From Apostichopus japonicus (Eukaryota; Echinodermata; Holothuroidea; Aspidochirotida; Stichopodidae), in contig NC_092573.1 of assembly GCF_037975245.1 (NCBI RefSeq), positions 25,449,265 through 25,513,264 of the forward strand: 64,000 nt of DNA, read 5' to 3'. Below are positions 1-14,500 of this stretch, in pieces (the stretch's first letter is position 1; each line of letters begins with the position of its first letter). The notes under the pieces were generated by a model that was not told where the DNA came from, ran no database searches, and saw nothing but the letters and a program-made list of their open reading frames with translations. The position numbers and the translations under genes are program-made.

Positions 1-1529
1 TCGAAAAAGATGATATCCTGTTGCTTTTCAGCACATTTCCTGACACTTGGGTGGGTTGAAATAGACTGTATATATATGAAGTGCGCCACCTCTTAGAGTT
101 TAGAGTTAGTCGAATTGGAAAATGCATCCGAAAATAATTAAGTGTTGTAGAAGAAAGATTAAAAATAATGGTTTTTTCATCGTCTATTGTACAAAATATT
201 TAAATAAGAAAAACATATGAGAGAGAGGGGGGGGGGGGAGGGGTGACAAATTAAGTTTTCTTGAATGAATTTAAAAAACCCTTTGTTGCTGGTCCAGCGG
301 GAACCCTCAAAGCTGCAGTACGGTTTTTCGGGTATTTCTTGTTCTATAAATCACGAGAACAGATGTGTGAGAAAGGAATTCAATTTCCATGTGAAGTAGC
401 CTAATTAAAATCTCTAGTGGGCTTCCAGGGGCCCAAGTCCCCTGATATCTAGCATTTGGCGATCCGTCTTGATTGATATCTCTTAGCGAGTTCAAAGCAC
501 AGAAAGAGGAATTACACTTCTCTGGAATGTGGTCCAAGTCTTGCTGTTGGCGGGTCCTGCATGGGAACTTCGGCTGCAGCGTCAGCAGATATTTTTTGTT
601 ATCTTGAAGCAATCTTCAAGTTCAGAGAGTGAGTTTATTTCTGACAAGAATTCAATTTCAGCGGAATGTATTGCGCAATCCCGGTAGTCGTCGGAAGTGT
701 TAGGACGTGATAGCCGTATTATTCAAATATAAGAAAGTTAGACAAACTCAGAGAACGAATTTCCCAAAATATGCCCTTTTGTTTTATTACTCAGTACTTT
801 CATGGGTGGTAATACCATTCTGAATTCGACTCAAATCTTCAAATTTGGGACCGACTTGTCATCGATTTGGGACCGTCTTTTGACTTTGTTAATGTACACC
901 CCGGGCAACAACAAATTATAATAACATTTAAAACACAGTTCTTAATTTACTTATGAATGAAACATACGAACACTAACAAAACAAATTACATATATTTATA
1001 AATATATTGCCTTTCGGTACAACAGGCCATGGAATTATAGACTGTATAGCTGCACTATACTGGACAGAGTAAAGCGGGCACTCCTTGTGACAGTATGAGC
1101 TAGATGCCAAAATGAATTCAATGTCCGATGTTAACGTTATGTACCAATATAGGCCCAAAAAATTTGCCAGGATATTTGATTGTGTGCTTAATTGACTTGC
1201 ATCGAATCAATGCCTTAATTGGATGTTTACAACATAAGTTATTGGGTTCGGTCGAATAGGGCATATAATTCCATCACTCGCCCTATAGGTGCCGACTATA
1301 ATTCAATTACAACTGAAGGTAAACAGCAGGATTCTATTAAGGTTTATTTGAAATCCGTATTTTATGAGATATAGGTTAAAACTGTGACCTTGGTTTGTTT
1401 CAATCGTCACATATAGTTGAGCGCCATTCGATATAAGCCCAACGTGTATAGAACCATGCAATTGGTTGCTGTCCTATCAATGTAATTTAAGGCTGAAGCA
1501 TCATTTTCTAACTGCTAGAGTTCAACTTT

Positions 1530-1728
1530 TATTTTCTCTCCCCCCCCCCCGCTTCTCTTCACCCACCTCTCACTCCATTCTCTCTCTCCCCTTCTTGTTA
1601 CCCACATTTCTCCCTCCTCCACTTCTCTCCACCCACCTCGCTCTCTCCACCCACATCTCTCTCTCCATGCACCCACCTCTCTCCCTCCACCCACCAACCT
1701 CTCTCTCTCCACCCACCTCTCTCTGTCT
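1530..1728. repeat. Pyrimidine-rich (CTCTCTCCACCCAC)n tract
   Basis: About 200 bp almost free of purines on the plus strand, built from imperfect CTCTCTCCACCCACCT units. Open frames across it on either strand are low-complexity artefacts. Confidence 0.8.
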
Positions 1729-3507
1729 AGGTATGACATTTATCTGCTCTTTGTATATTTTCATACTTTTACTCTCCTGTATTTATAGTTCCCTGGTTTG
1801 ATTTTCTTTGTATTTTTTTACAATTCGTTGTACTTTTTCTTTCGTTCTTGTAATCTTGGTTCATTTTCTTATTTTTTTTATTCATGTTGATTTTATTGTT
1901 TTCTCGTTATTTGCTAAACCTCGACTTTCTTTGCGTGCGGACGATTAGAAGGGGGGATTCCCGTCCAACAATTCCTTCCGTAACATCTTGTGAGTCTCCT
2001 CAATCCACATGTTCTCTATACTTTTCATATTAAACAATTATGTACAGAAAAACAAACAAACAAAGCAAGACAAAGAATTAAGGAATTCCGCATCACCACA
2101 ACAGATGTTTATTTCAAATAACGATAGGAATGCTATATAATAGTATTTTCTCCATTAGTCGTTATAAATAACTTATTCTTCTATTTTCTACCTTCGACTT
2201 GAGCAGTAATTAAATATACTATTATATTTCAATATTGATTTGATATACGTTATTCATAAGCAAAGGACCCGACAAAAATATCCAGCATAAACAGTATCCT
2301 TATAGAAATATGAAGTTGTATATTTATTGATGTACTTTAATATCCTATATAATAAATAATTTATCTTACATTATTCGACTATGGAAACAATACTCCCAGT
2401 TGGAAGACGAAGCAAGTTCCTTTTCTTCCCCATATACAGTTGATTCAGAATATTTCATTTGTCACTTTCACTCCACAAATAGGAGAAGATTTCTTCTATC
2501 GAAATATCTATTCCAACACTTTCTAGTTTCATATATACAAATCCTTCAAACTTCTGTCACCATGGAAACACTTTCATATGCAGCAGAAGGAACACAGAAA
2601 AAAAAACACAGAAAAACAAAACCCAAAACAATGGTTATTGTGATGCATGGTCGGTTCCAAAACGCCATAATACCATTATGCTAGACAACAACTTTCCCTG
2701 AATCTTACTTTATTGGACTATCCGTCAATGAAAGAGATATCAGGAATAAAAGATCAATATTGCCTTGTTTATAGCATAATGCAACTATACTATCCCTAAA
2801 TCTAACTGTATTGAACAATTCCGTCAATCAATCAGTTATCAGGAACGATTTCACTTAAACACAACACAACACACAAATAAAACAAACAATATTATAATGA
2901 CATTTAAAACATTTAAAAGTACTAATTCTACCAAAATCAGAACACTCTGTTATTCTGTTGTTTTTTAATCTACTGCTGGGGAATGCAGGATTTGCAACAG
3001 GTGGAGGTGCGTAGCCCTGGTGTTGTTGAAGCCGAGTACAATCTGAGGGCCGTCTGGGGGGGGGGGGGGGGTTCCTCCAGAAAAGAAAAAAACGAACGGA
3101 AAACTGCATTCCAGGGAACATTCAGGCTATAAAGAGTTAGGTCTACGCAACTGTCCTAATAACTACTTTTCTTTTTGGGTGGGATTAATAGGCCCAGAGG
3201 AATGTGTCTCCCCCCCCCCCAAACACACTAGTGGCGTACCGAGACTTCTTTTTTAGGAGAGCCTAACGCTTTCCAAGTGGGGGGGGGGTGCATGAAGAAC
3301 CCACTTCCTAAAAAATAAATCTGTGCCTTTTGGGGGTTAACAACAATATCTCGCCTTGAATATATATTTTTATTTTAGAAAATACGAAAAAAGTTTCTTT
3401 TCAAAAGAAGAAGAAGCACCACACAAGCATGCTTGCTTGCAAATTTCATACTCTAAATGTGGTATGAGGAAACTATAGTCTATATATTCCAGAAGAAATT
3501 TTGACAT

Positions 3508-3709
<202 letters not shown>

Positions 3710-5374
3710 CATATTGTTTAACGATGCTTTCTTTTCAACGGCAGTGACTGACTTAACCATTCTAAAGCGTTCATCATCGCTGTTGAATAATCCAGGTGAA
3801 AGTACTCTACATATACCACTTGCAATAATGTTTACTTGTTGGCTATATGTCTGCTACATAAAAAACTAAAACCTCCCAACTTTAAAACTATACAACATGT
3901 GACAGATTTATGATCCCTCGCCATTCGATATATTATCCTTAAAGATATGATGAACATTCTTTTATTACACATGAAGGACGATTGGAAGCGCAACAAATGT
4001 ATCTATATAACTTACAAATTAATTAAAGAATGAAATACTGACATATTGGCAGTTTTCTTTTTATCGCTATGGAAGTTTTTGGCCTAAAATTATACCAAAC
4101 AAGGTGATGGTCCACATAATCCGAATTGCAAACATTCTAAAAGCGTAAGTGTTCTACTGACATCAGAAATTCATCAAATATTCTAGAACTTCCAGAGTCA
4201 TTGTCCGACGATAACATAGACAAAACACAGTCATTACTTGAAATTAATTTCTGTTACCATGGCTACACAAGATTACGCTGACCTTGTAGTGAAAGACCCA
4301 TTTACAGAGATTGAAATCCAACCATGAGCGCTGTTATGATCATCCCGTGGCAACATGACAAGCCATCGAACATGAGATTTGAACCAACATATCTCTAACA
4401 TATCTCCCTGCTCTTATGGGAGGGAGACTTGTTCATCACAGACATCTCTGTCACATAACATATAGTTCATGGTTGGGTTGGCTTCTCCTTTAAGTTTCAA
4501 TCTACCCTTTGGTTTTAATCATATGGTACATGGGAACCTTTTCACACTTATACACAGACGATAACTTTTGGTATCTGGCAACAGAAGGTTACACAGGTTA
4601 ACCCTGATAGAGAGGGAAGAGAGGTAAGAGAGGGAAGACTATGGAACGTTCACATTTATGGCAAGTAAAATCCAATATGTCCAAGGGTCATTAAACCTTG
4701 TTATCATTCATGGCTGTGGATAAAATAAAAGAAAATTTCACCGATTACTTGTGTAAAGTCGCATGAAGTGGAAGGAAGGGGTTGGACTTCCTCGGTCAAG
4801 ATTCATTTGGAAGTCGAGTCGGTCAAGACTCTTTTCCTCTCTTATTCCAAATGGCAATAAAGTAGTGGGAATGAATGATGACTTGTAATAAAAGGGGGGG
4901 GGGCAATGAACTAAAGGGAGAAATATTCCCAATATACTACCATCTGCTTTAACAGCATAGAAAATACACAAAAACAGAGATATATGATATGACTCATAAT
5001 TGACAAGTTAGGAGTACAGTATTAGAAAATCCCATGGAATTTTTCGGTTCTACTATAGGACCTTCTCCAGAAAATATTGGCAGTACGAAACATAAACACA
5101 CTTGGTGTGACATTGTTAGATAAATTCAAGCGGTACTGATGGAATTAGTACCAAATAAACCATGACTACAGGAAGCGGGTTGTGGAACAAAGAAGAAGAG
5201 GAATGTATTACATATGTTTATGGAACTGATAGTTGTTTAGGGGTCCCAAGCCTGTGTGACTTTATACGAACAATTCTATCGATTTCTGTGTAAAGAGGGG
5301 AATTATGTAGAGTGAAACTGACTGTAACACACATACATCTACATTTCCAGTTGATGGGTTGTCTATGTTATTTA

Positions 5375-5570
5375 TTACAGAGGCGGAGGTAGTACTTCAT
5401 AATACGTACGTGTTTCCTCATGGTTGTTTTCAAGTCGTTTTCTTTTGCCATTCTCTACCTTCTCTGGTTCATGGTGCATTTCCACGAAGACAATGTACAT
5501 GAGAGCACCACAGATACCCCCTACGATGGGGCCTAATATAGGCACCCACCACCAATGCTTGCCATCGCGC
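5375..5570 (-). CDS. Aquaglyceroporin exon 6 (C-terminus)
   Basis: Residues 238-301: [18 protein letters not shown] and the last transmembrane helix, then a charged cytoplasmic tail ([12 protein letters not shown]) ending VLPPPL and TAA. The HWWWVP motif before the final helix is typical of AQP3-like proteins. Confidence 0.95.
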
Positions 5571-8500
5571 CTGTCAATAAGAAGAAAAAAACAATAATAG
5601 TAAATTCGCAAAAATATAGTCAGTTCCGAATAATTGAGGACACACGTGTGATGATACGCAAGAACTAGTACAGGGCATAGGATGAGTGAGTAGTTTACTC
5701 AGGTTGCTAGCCTAACGGTGGAAAACAACTCTTAGCTCAGTAAAGTTCATATTAATATGAAAGCTAGTACGAAATAACACTTCCGTTCTTTCATTGGTGT
5801 TATTATTGGTTCTCCTGCTTGACATGATAGCGGAGTTAACGTGTGCGGTGGCAGTAGGTTTGGAGAGGGGGTGGAGGGAGAGGGAGGGGACATTGTGATT
5901 TTATTCATATCACTATCACAAGAGCATTGCTTTCGTTTCTCAATATAGTTTATTTAGTGCAGTTCACGTTTTTTGTTCATTAAACGGGGCAAATGATATA
6001 TAAGTTGGTACTTACGTGAACCAAACTTCCTGCCCATATCCAGCCATAGCTGTAAAGACTCGAGGACCAAAGTCCCTGGCAGGATTGATAGCGTAGCCGC
6101 AGTTGAAGCCAAATGTCATTCCAATGACGAATACCACGAGACCGACCATCAGCGCACCCATGCCTGGTGGTGGAGGACCATTCCGCGAATCGGAGATGGC
6201 TAGAATACACGCCAGAAGAAGAGCAGTACCAAATACCTGGAAAAAATAAAATCCACAAAATCGATACCTTAAACACAGACACTGGGGATTTTAAAATCAA
6301 GCAAAAATGAGAAATGCAGTAATATTATGAATGTTCAGATCTGGCAAGCATATATTATGACCTCACCTGATCAGCAAAGCCACTTCCAACTGAAAGAAAG
6401 TCTTGTGGATAAGTGGCAAATATTCCAGCAGTAGCGTTGGGTCCATATACTTGTCTTTCGCCTCCGTCATAGTTCTGGATTGCATCTGGCAAGAAATGAC
6501 AAAGAAATGTCAATTTACATACGTATGTATATTCATAGATAAAGATATGAAGCCAAACCAATCTTCAGCAGGGTCTATAATGCAACAACAGAGGCTGCAA
6601 CTTGCTCCTTTTTCTATTAGTCAACGAGTCTTTTGAAAGTTTTGTTTTTAGCTGTTTTTATTGATACAAATGCCACTGCCTATTTGGTTAGTGTTTCCGT
6701 AACAAAATTCGGTCATGAAGTTAAACAGTCGTGCAGCTGAACCATTGTTTTTTGTGTGTGTCTGGTTTGATAACTCTTGCGTTCTTTTGGTGCAGTCTAG
6801 AAACAAAATCACGAACAGTTATGTTCAAAAATAAGCATTAAACGGGGGGGGGGGTCGAGTTTGGAGGGAGGGGGTGGGGGCTTGGGGAGTGGGAGTGGGG
6901 GTGGTAATAAAGGGGTTGATAAGCAAGGTGAGCAATAGTAACACTTCTGCGAGTCTTAATTCTCTGCATAATCATCAAACACACGTGGGACTTGAAACGA
7001 GCGGCACATTACGCAAACTGTTTGAACTCGTCCTATAACTCTTGGGAATTCACTGATTCATGGGTATAGTGCATAGTTATTATGTCATTTAATTTTTGTT
7101 TTTTCACCATTGCTAGCACGACTCTGCCACCTTCGGTTTATACTTGATATAGTTCTTTGACATTCTCATAAGTGGGCCAAGATCATAGGTGATGACAACG
7201 TTCAGATGTCAGTATACTTCAGGTTCATTACTGAAGGTTAACAAGCAGGAATTATACAAGAAGAAGAAGAAGAAAAAGAAGTATCAGACACTTTATAATT
7301 ATATATGAGTATTTATAAGGATAACTAAGACATGTATCGTGGTCCCAGACCACCTCGATCATTGTAACAAAGCTACGTCTGTTGCACACCTGTTATGATC
7401 GAAACACGTGTGCTTTAGAAGCGACGAAACATGCATGTTTCGTCAAGAGGTATTGTATTCTAGCCCGGCAGGGGGATGACCCAAGCGTCTATAGATTAAT
7501 TGCCTTGCCAGACATAATACATTCCTCTTGAGTTTACGTGCCGAGGTTTATACTAGCACATCATATCATGTCACGTCATGTGAGTTCAAACATTACGTCA
7601 TGAGCATCTTTCATAAACTGAACTGCTACCGTTTACTCCTCCTATCTTCAGGCAGGAAATTTAAAGAAGTCTGATAATCTGTAGCAAGGGCGTATGAACC
7701 GGGGGGGGCTGGGGGGGCGCCAGCCCCCAGTGAAAAATGTGGAGGGGCGGAAGTATCATTCCGCCCCCCGGTTCGCAAGTCAGAAAACCCCTTTTTCATT
7801 TCCAAATGAGAAAAAAAATCTCATTTGGAGCACCAAATTGCATCTAAGGCCAGGTGAAAATACAAAATTAAGTTTACAAAATGGAGTGGGTGTTGAAGTG
7901 TGCTATATTGCACCAAATTGCATCTGAGGCCACCTGGAAATGCAAAAAATTCCAAAGGGGAGGGGGACACCCCCTCCCCTTAGACCCCTCCCACAGGCTG
8001 GCCATCAGTCTTCAGCCCCCCCCCCACTCAAAAGTACCTTCCTACGCCACTGATCTGTAGACTGTTAAGTACCACTTCTACCCCGTCCAATAAAACGTCA
8101 TATTAAAAGTAAAACTAATGATTTGCTTCTACCATAATATCTTATTGCTACATTGAACTTACCATGATAAACTCCAAATACACACGCGGCTGCCATGAAT
8201 GCGCCTAGAAATTGTGCTATAATATAGAAAGGAACTTTCTTCCAGGGAAACCGTCCAATCGTTGCCATGGTTACCGTCACTGCGGGATTTATATGTGCTC
8301 CTGGAAAAAGACATAGCAAAAGTTGTAAGTCACCTTCATCAGCAGGCCTATACACTCCTCGATATAACCGATACTATGATCGATATAAATGAATAAGATA
8401 ACTAAATAAGAACTGAAATTAGAATAAGCAGATAGAAACTATAAACTGTTCGGATATACATGTTTAAAACAAAAATGAAATATAAAACTATATATGGTAA

Positions 8501-11500
8501 GCAATACTTGAAAAGCGCGTGGTCATTTTTCAGTCGCTATGGGTTTGGGGCGAGATTCGAACCACAGACCGCTGAGGATTACATCACGACCATGTGCTCT
8601 ATCAACTGGGCGGGTTCAGCCATTCGTAGGTCTGCAATGGCGATCCCTATATATGACCATGTTAAATTTGCTGGCGGGGACCAAGTACTAGCCACAGTAC
8701 CGTACAATAGTTTGCTTCGCCGTGTAGACATGGACCTGCTTCATTCGATACGAAAACGTTAGGGATTTGTATGTAGTTGACGAAAATATTGGAAAGTTGG
8801 GAAATTATAAAAAGCCTTAATTAAAAACAGATAAGAAGTTTTTTTTATTTTTGGTCGTTGCTAGAATGGGATTCGAAACAGTGATACCATGATTTACAAG
8901 TCCCGAACTTACCATTAGCAGGCGCGTATCCAGGATTTTCTAACCCGGGGGGCGCGAATTACTATCTAAGCGGAGCGCCACCATCGGTTGGCGCGCAGCG
9001 TACAAGAAAATTTCTGGTTTTGATACCCCCCAGATCACCGGAAATGGCACTTCTCGGGCTTGAAAATGAGCAACCAGATGTACACTTTTACCTGAGAACC
9101 AAGTATTTCCCAATAGTTTTCTTTCCATCCATAACCTTTTTGAAGATTTTCACCAGTCACACATCATGTTCGACCTCATCGCATCTCCTGTGGATCATTG
9201 CTTTTGTAGGTGATTCTACGTCGCGGTCCACAATACCCGACAGCCCCACTTTTCAAGGTTTTCAGCCCATTATTTGTTCAGAATTTGAAAATTCACATTT
9301 CTCGTGAATAAACTCACTTGAAAACATACCCATAATGTTGCAAAAAAATGTCATCTATGGACAACCAATATAGAAAAACCTCCTTGAACCCCTAACAGAC
9401 CGGTGAAAATTACACTAGTAGAGGGAAGTATGATGAAAAATGTTGGTCAGGAAATTTTCGAAAATTCAGACACATTAATTTATTGGTGTAGAAATATTAA
9501 AACCTCTTATAACGGCTATTATAAAACTTGGTTGAAGGAAATGAAAAAATAGCAGATATTTCCTTCAACCGAACAATACACACATAGGCGTAGGAGGCAG
9601 GGGCTCCTACTGAAAGAAAAATCAATTGCAATGATGTAGCTAAAGGAAATTAATAGTTTAAAAAATATCTCCTTGATAATTAAAATAAAGTTGTAAGCTT
9701 GGCCGACTAATTCGACATTACTAATGTAAAAGAGAATTTGACATAATTGGACCGGTATGCTTTTTCTCCATCTACATAAGACATTTCGTTGTTTACAGCA
9801 TCCCGCGGTATACTGCGCAATTTCCACGAACCGTACGGTACACAATGACATGCGAGGTAATAACCGATGCTTACTTATATGATATTGATATTAACGTGTT
9901 AAACGCGCGCGGAGCGCGCGAAAAATTTAGGTTATATTTTTCGGGTAAAGTCGTTACAGTCCCAAAAATCAAATGGGTTACAATGACTACACACATCGAC
10001 AGTTTTGAGGCTGTTCATCCTGGAACCTCGATTTTCATGCTCACTGATATATGATGTGATATCTGCTGTGTGGTTTACAAATTCGAACAGGCGCGTAGCG
10101 AATACTTTGCCAAGGGAGGGGCAAACCTGTAGGCAAACTATCTAAGCGTAGCGCCACCACGAGTTGGCGCGAAGCGTACAAGAAAATTTTGGCCGAAAAT
10201 GCCTCCCAGATCGCTGGATATGACACTTCCACTGCCTTGTAAGTTGCATCTAAGCATTTTCTATTTTGAATTTACTAGCGATATCATAAAAAAAATATGC
10301 TCGGGGGGCGGTCGCCCCCTTCCCGAAATGCGTCATGTTCTCCGACGACTCCGACCAGCCACAGTTGGTTTCATAGCACAATGGTTTAAGGCGTCCATAC
10401 ACACACACACGTGCGGGTTATGGTAGACCATATATAGTATATATATATAGATACATTAGTGAGAGAGGAAAAATGGAAACGTCAAAAATGGAGTTGTCGG
10501 TGAAAGGGGTAGGGTGATGCGCCCGCCCCTTCCGACATCCTCGATCCGTCACTGGCTACCCTGTGTATATAATATGGATCAGCGCTGTAATGATGTCACT
10601 GTTCGTCTTTCTCTTCCCGGTGTCTTGGCATATTTATTCTACTCCCTCCTCTATTTTCTCTCCTTCTTCTTTTTCTTTTCCCTTCCTTCCTCCTCCTCTT
10701 TTCCCCCTCTTTTTTCCTTTTTTTCTTCTCTTTTTTTCCTCTCCTCTTTTTCTTACCCGGGGGGCGCGCCCCCAACGCCCCCCCCTGGATACGCACCTGA
10801 TTAGTATCCCAGGGTAATATCTAGACATGAAGATATTTTTAGTTCATACACATTGTTGAAGCCGACGCTCTCTAGAACATTATTCCTTCTTACCTGATAT
10901 ACCACCAGCGAAATAGATACCCATCACCACTGCCATGCCCCACGCCCAATTAATGGAGAGAGCAGACCCATTAGCCCCACGACTGAGTACTGTTTGAGCG
11001 ACTACACCGTCTCCAAATACCTGCCAAGAAAAACAAAAATAGCCATAACTTATAGGACTCTGTACAATCACGTGTAATGAGATGACATTGTCACTCAAGA
11101 ACATGTTCTCATCTGCATTGCAAATAAATTGAATTTGAGGGGAGGATTTAAATAGAGCATTAAAGACAGATGTTACATTGTAATGGGCACTCGACGCACG
11201 GATTAGTTTTCTTATTTATCGCAGAAAGAGAAGCCTTTTTTTTAAAACGAGTGCACCGATGTTCTGTTTGTTACAACAGATGCGAAACAATGAATCTACT
11301 ACGACGTTGGATGTAACCCTGAACCACCCTGCCCTAAAGCAATCAACGTGCCATCATGTGATTGGAACATAGAAATAGACATCCTGAAAACGACTTTAAT
11401 GTATGATATTTATCAAGTGATTGTAGTGAGCCTGAGGCCTGCTCTAATTATATTTTGATCACGTGATTGGAAGACATGCTGGAATCCTGTTTTCATACGG

Positions 11501-14500
11501 TTAATCTATCATGTCATTGGTATAGTATGCCTAATCCACGCTGCTCTAATGCAGTGAACTTGTCAAACCATTAATTCTGCTTATAATGTATTATATTTAT
11601 CACGTGATTATAGTGAGCCTGGTATATTTTGATCATGTGATTGGGAAGAAATCCTGAATGCTGCTTTCATACAGTCAATATATATGTCATTTGTATATAT
11701 GCCTAAACCACGCTGTTCTAATGCAGTGAACTTGTCATGTCATTAAATGAAACATTAATTCTGCTTTAATGCATTATATGTATCACGTGATTGTAGTGAG
11801 CCTTAATCCTGCTTCAATAATATCTTGATCATGTGATTGCAAGAAACCCTGATTCCTGCCTTCAAACAGTCAATCTATCATGTCATTGGTATAGTATGCC
11901 TAAATCATGCACGCTGCTCTACTGCAGTGAACTTGTCATGTTATTATATGAAACCATTAATTATGTTTTAATGTATTTCATTTATCATGTCATTGCCATT
12001 GGATGTAACCTTGAATCATCCAACTCAGTGAGGTACAATGAATTTTCAAAGTCCCGTACTCTGGGAATTCAAACGCTAAAAAGACTCTAGAAGCATCGAA
12101 CCTCCTCCTTGAACCTGGCAAACTGGTTTCCATCTCTTCAGCTTTTTGAAATCTATAGGGTCTCGAGTCACGAAGAGTTTAAACACTAGCGAGCATTACT
12201 ATCATGAGCAAGTAATTAAAAATGTAATCGGATTTAATTGTGGTTCATAGAGGTAATGCAATAGTTTTGAATGGAACGATGCAATGTTGCATTGCGAACC
12301 CCGGTACGTTGTTGCGAATTAGGTTAATTTATACCATCAGATTCTGTAAGTAATTAATTCAAGGCGGCGTCAGACGGAGCTATCCCGATAAACATCCACC
12401 GAATTCTAGACTGGATAATAATCCATAACCAGAGTTATAACGCACCTTATTATCACAACTAAAACGCAGACTACTACAGGAAAATCAACATAAAAAACAA
12501 ACCAACATGAAGCGTTAGTGTGAACATCAAGAGAGAAATTGAGGTCGGCCGCCTATGTCATTCTATGATGCAGCAATACACAAGACATACGTTGAATAGG
12601 TCGATGAAAGTCACTTTCACCACTGAGGGAAATGCGCGCCACGTTGACAACTAATAATCCACAGAGTATATTTACCAGAGGGTGTGTCGTCTGTTTATTA
12701 ACCAATCATTGTTGGCTATACCTGGCAAGCCTCCAAAACGCCCTTTTTATGAGAGTGGTAAACGATGGACTTATGCGAATACACTAACCTTTCTATTGAA
12801 ACCATCTTTTAAGGACTTTCAAGTGCACTAACCATTCCAATAAGACCACTAAGGCCATTGTTGGAGAAAAGTGCAGGAATCGTGATCCGACAATAGTGTG
12901 CTGACATTTATATGCTCAGCTGAAAGCTTTCGGCAAGCAGACGACACAATTGGTTGACCTAACTAGACCTTTGCCCAGTTCTGAATGTTTGGCTTTTTCT
13001 GGACTCTTTATTATTATAATTGAAATCTCTACGAATGAAGGCTATGCGGTTTAACATTGATATAGTTGGCTGTCCGATTATTTGAGAAAGAAAACTAATT
13101 TGCCCACGTCACGGATCAATCGTAGAACAATGCGATGTGGATCTTGAGAATAATTGAGACAGACAATAACATTGTTTATACATTATTCATAGACCGGTAA
13201 CATGTCGGTTGAACTAGGTATGGACAATACACGCAATATGCATATATTCCAACCACCGCCCCAGACTATCATATCAAATTCATTACCATTTTCAGTGAAT
13301 GACCGTTTAAAGTTTGCATTAACAATCTATAGGTTTAACATTTCGTCCAGGTCAAATATAATAGTGAATAGGCCTACTTTCACCTTTGTTTGAAATCTAA
13401 AGACTGGAGTCGCGACTCGCTCAAACACTGGCAAGCATTACTAATGGGGCAAGTAGTTACAAATCCAATTCAATTCGTTCAGTCCCGTCTAGGTAATACA
13501 ATGATTTTTGCAATGTTTCGTTGCAAATCCCGGAACGTTGCTACGGATTGGGGTGAATTACTATCATATAATGCGGTAATTTTCCAGGCGGCATCAGAAG
13601 GATTCTTGACTGGATAATGCCCGTATCAAATGAAAACGCTAGAGCACTATAGGAAAATCAACATTACAAACAAACCAACATGAACTGTTACTGACTAATT
13701 AGTGTGACCATGCATCAACAGAGAAGTTAGGCCTGTCGCTCACGTCATTCTATTGTTATAGAAACACACAGGAGAAAAATTTGAATAGGTTTATGAAAGT
13801 CACTTACATCAGGGAGTTGTTATGGACCATAACAACTCCCTGCTTTACATCATTGAGGGAGGTAAGGCGCGCCACGTTTTCAACTAGAAATCCGCTGAGC
13901 AAATTTACCGGAGGTTGTGCCGTCTCTTAACCAATCATTGTTGGTTATATCCGGCAAGCCTTCAACACGCCCTTTTCGTGAGACTAATAAACAATGAACT
14001 TTCGAGTATATTGACCTTCCTATTGAAGCCACTAAGCCTTCAAGAGAGCGGGTATAACCTACTGCACTTTTATCCGGCACTATTTCCACGGTAAAACAGA
14101 GCTTATTACTGTTGGCTATACGTGTCTTCCGCAGGAAACCGATCTAGACGCCATTCACCGAGTTCATAACGGAGCCCATTACACTTTATGTATAGCTGCT
14201 GTTATAAAGCTGTGTTATCATATAAAAGTCATCAACACCACCATTATCATCTTCATCATCATCATCATCTATAATGTATTTGATTGCCTATATGCCGCAT
14301 ATGGTTGTATGAAGCAAGCCACTTCCCTAAACATTCCGTAAAACTAATATTTCGATGCCTGTATAATCAAAGTAGTCTGTGTATTCGACCATTAAACCAG
14401 ATAGGTTTAAACAACTCCCGAAACTTCTAATACATCCTCGAAATACGACTTTTTCATACGGAAATTGCGACTTTTCTTGAAACGTAATATCAGGGAACGT

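Noticed and set aside
307-612. 101-codon minus-strand frame
   Set aside because: No recognisable family, compositional signal or splice context. Could be chance or a transposon scrap.
5371-5376. AATAAA poly(A) signal for the aquaglyceroporin gene
   Set aside because: It overlaps the stop codon, and a cleavage signal there would leave almost no 3' UTR.
8460-8762. 100-codon plus-strand frame
   Set aside because: Runs through tRNA-derived sequence on the opposite strand inside an aquaglyceroporin intron. No protein similarity recognised.
13202-13617. Two adjacent plus-strand frames
   Set aside because: They lie in the diverged intronic duplication, have no recognisable motif, and the frame is not conserved between the two copies.
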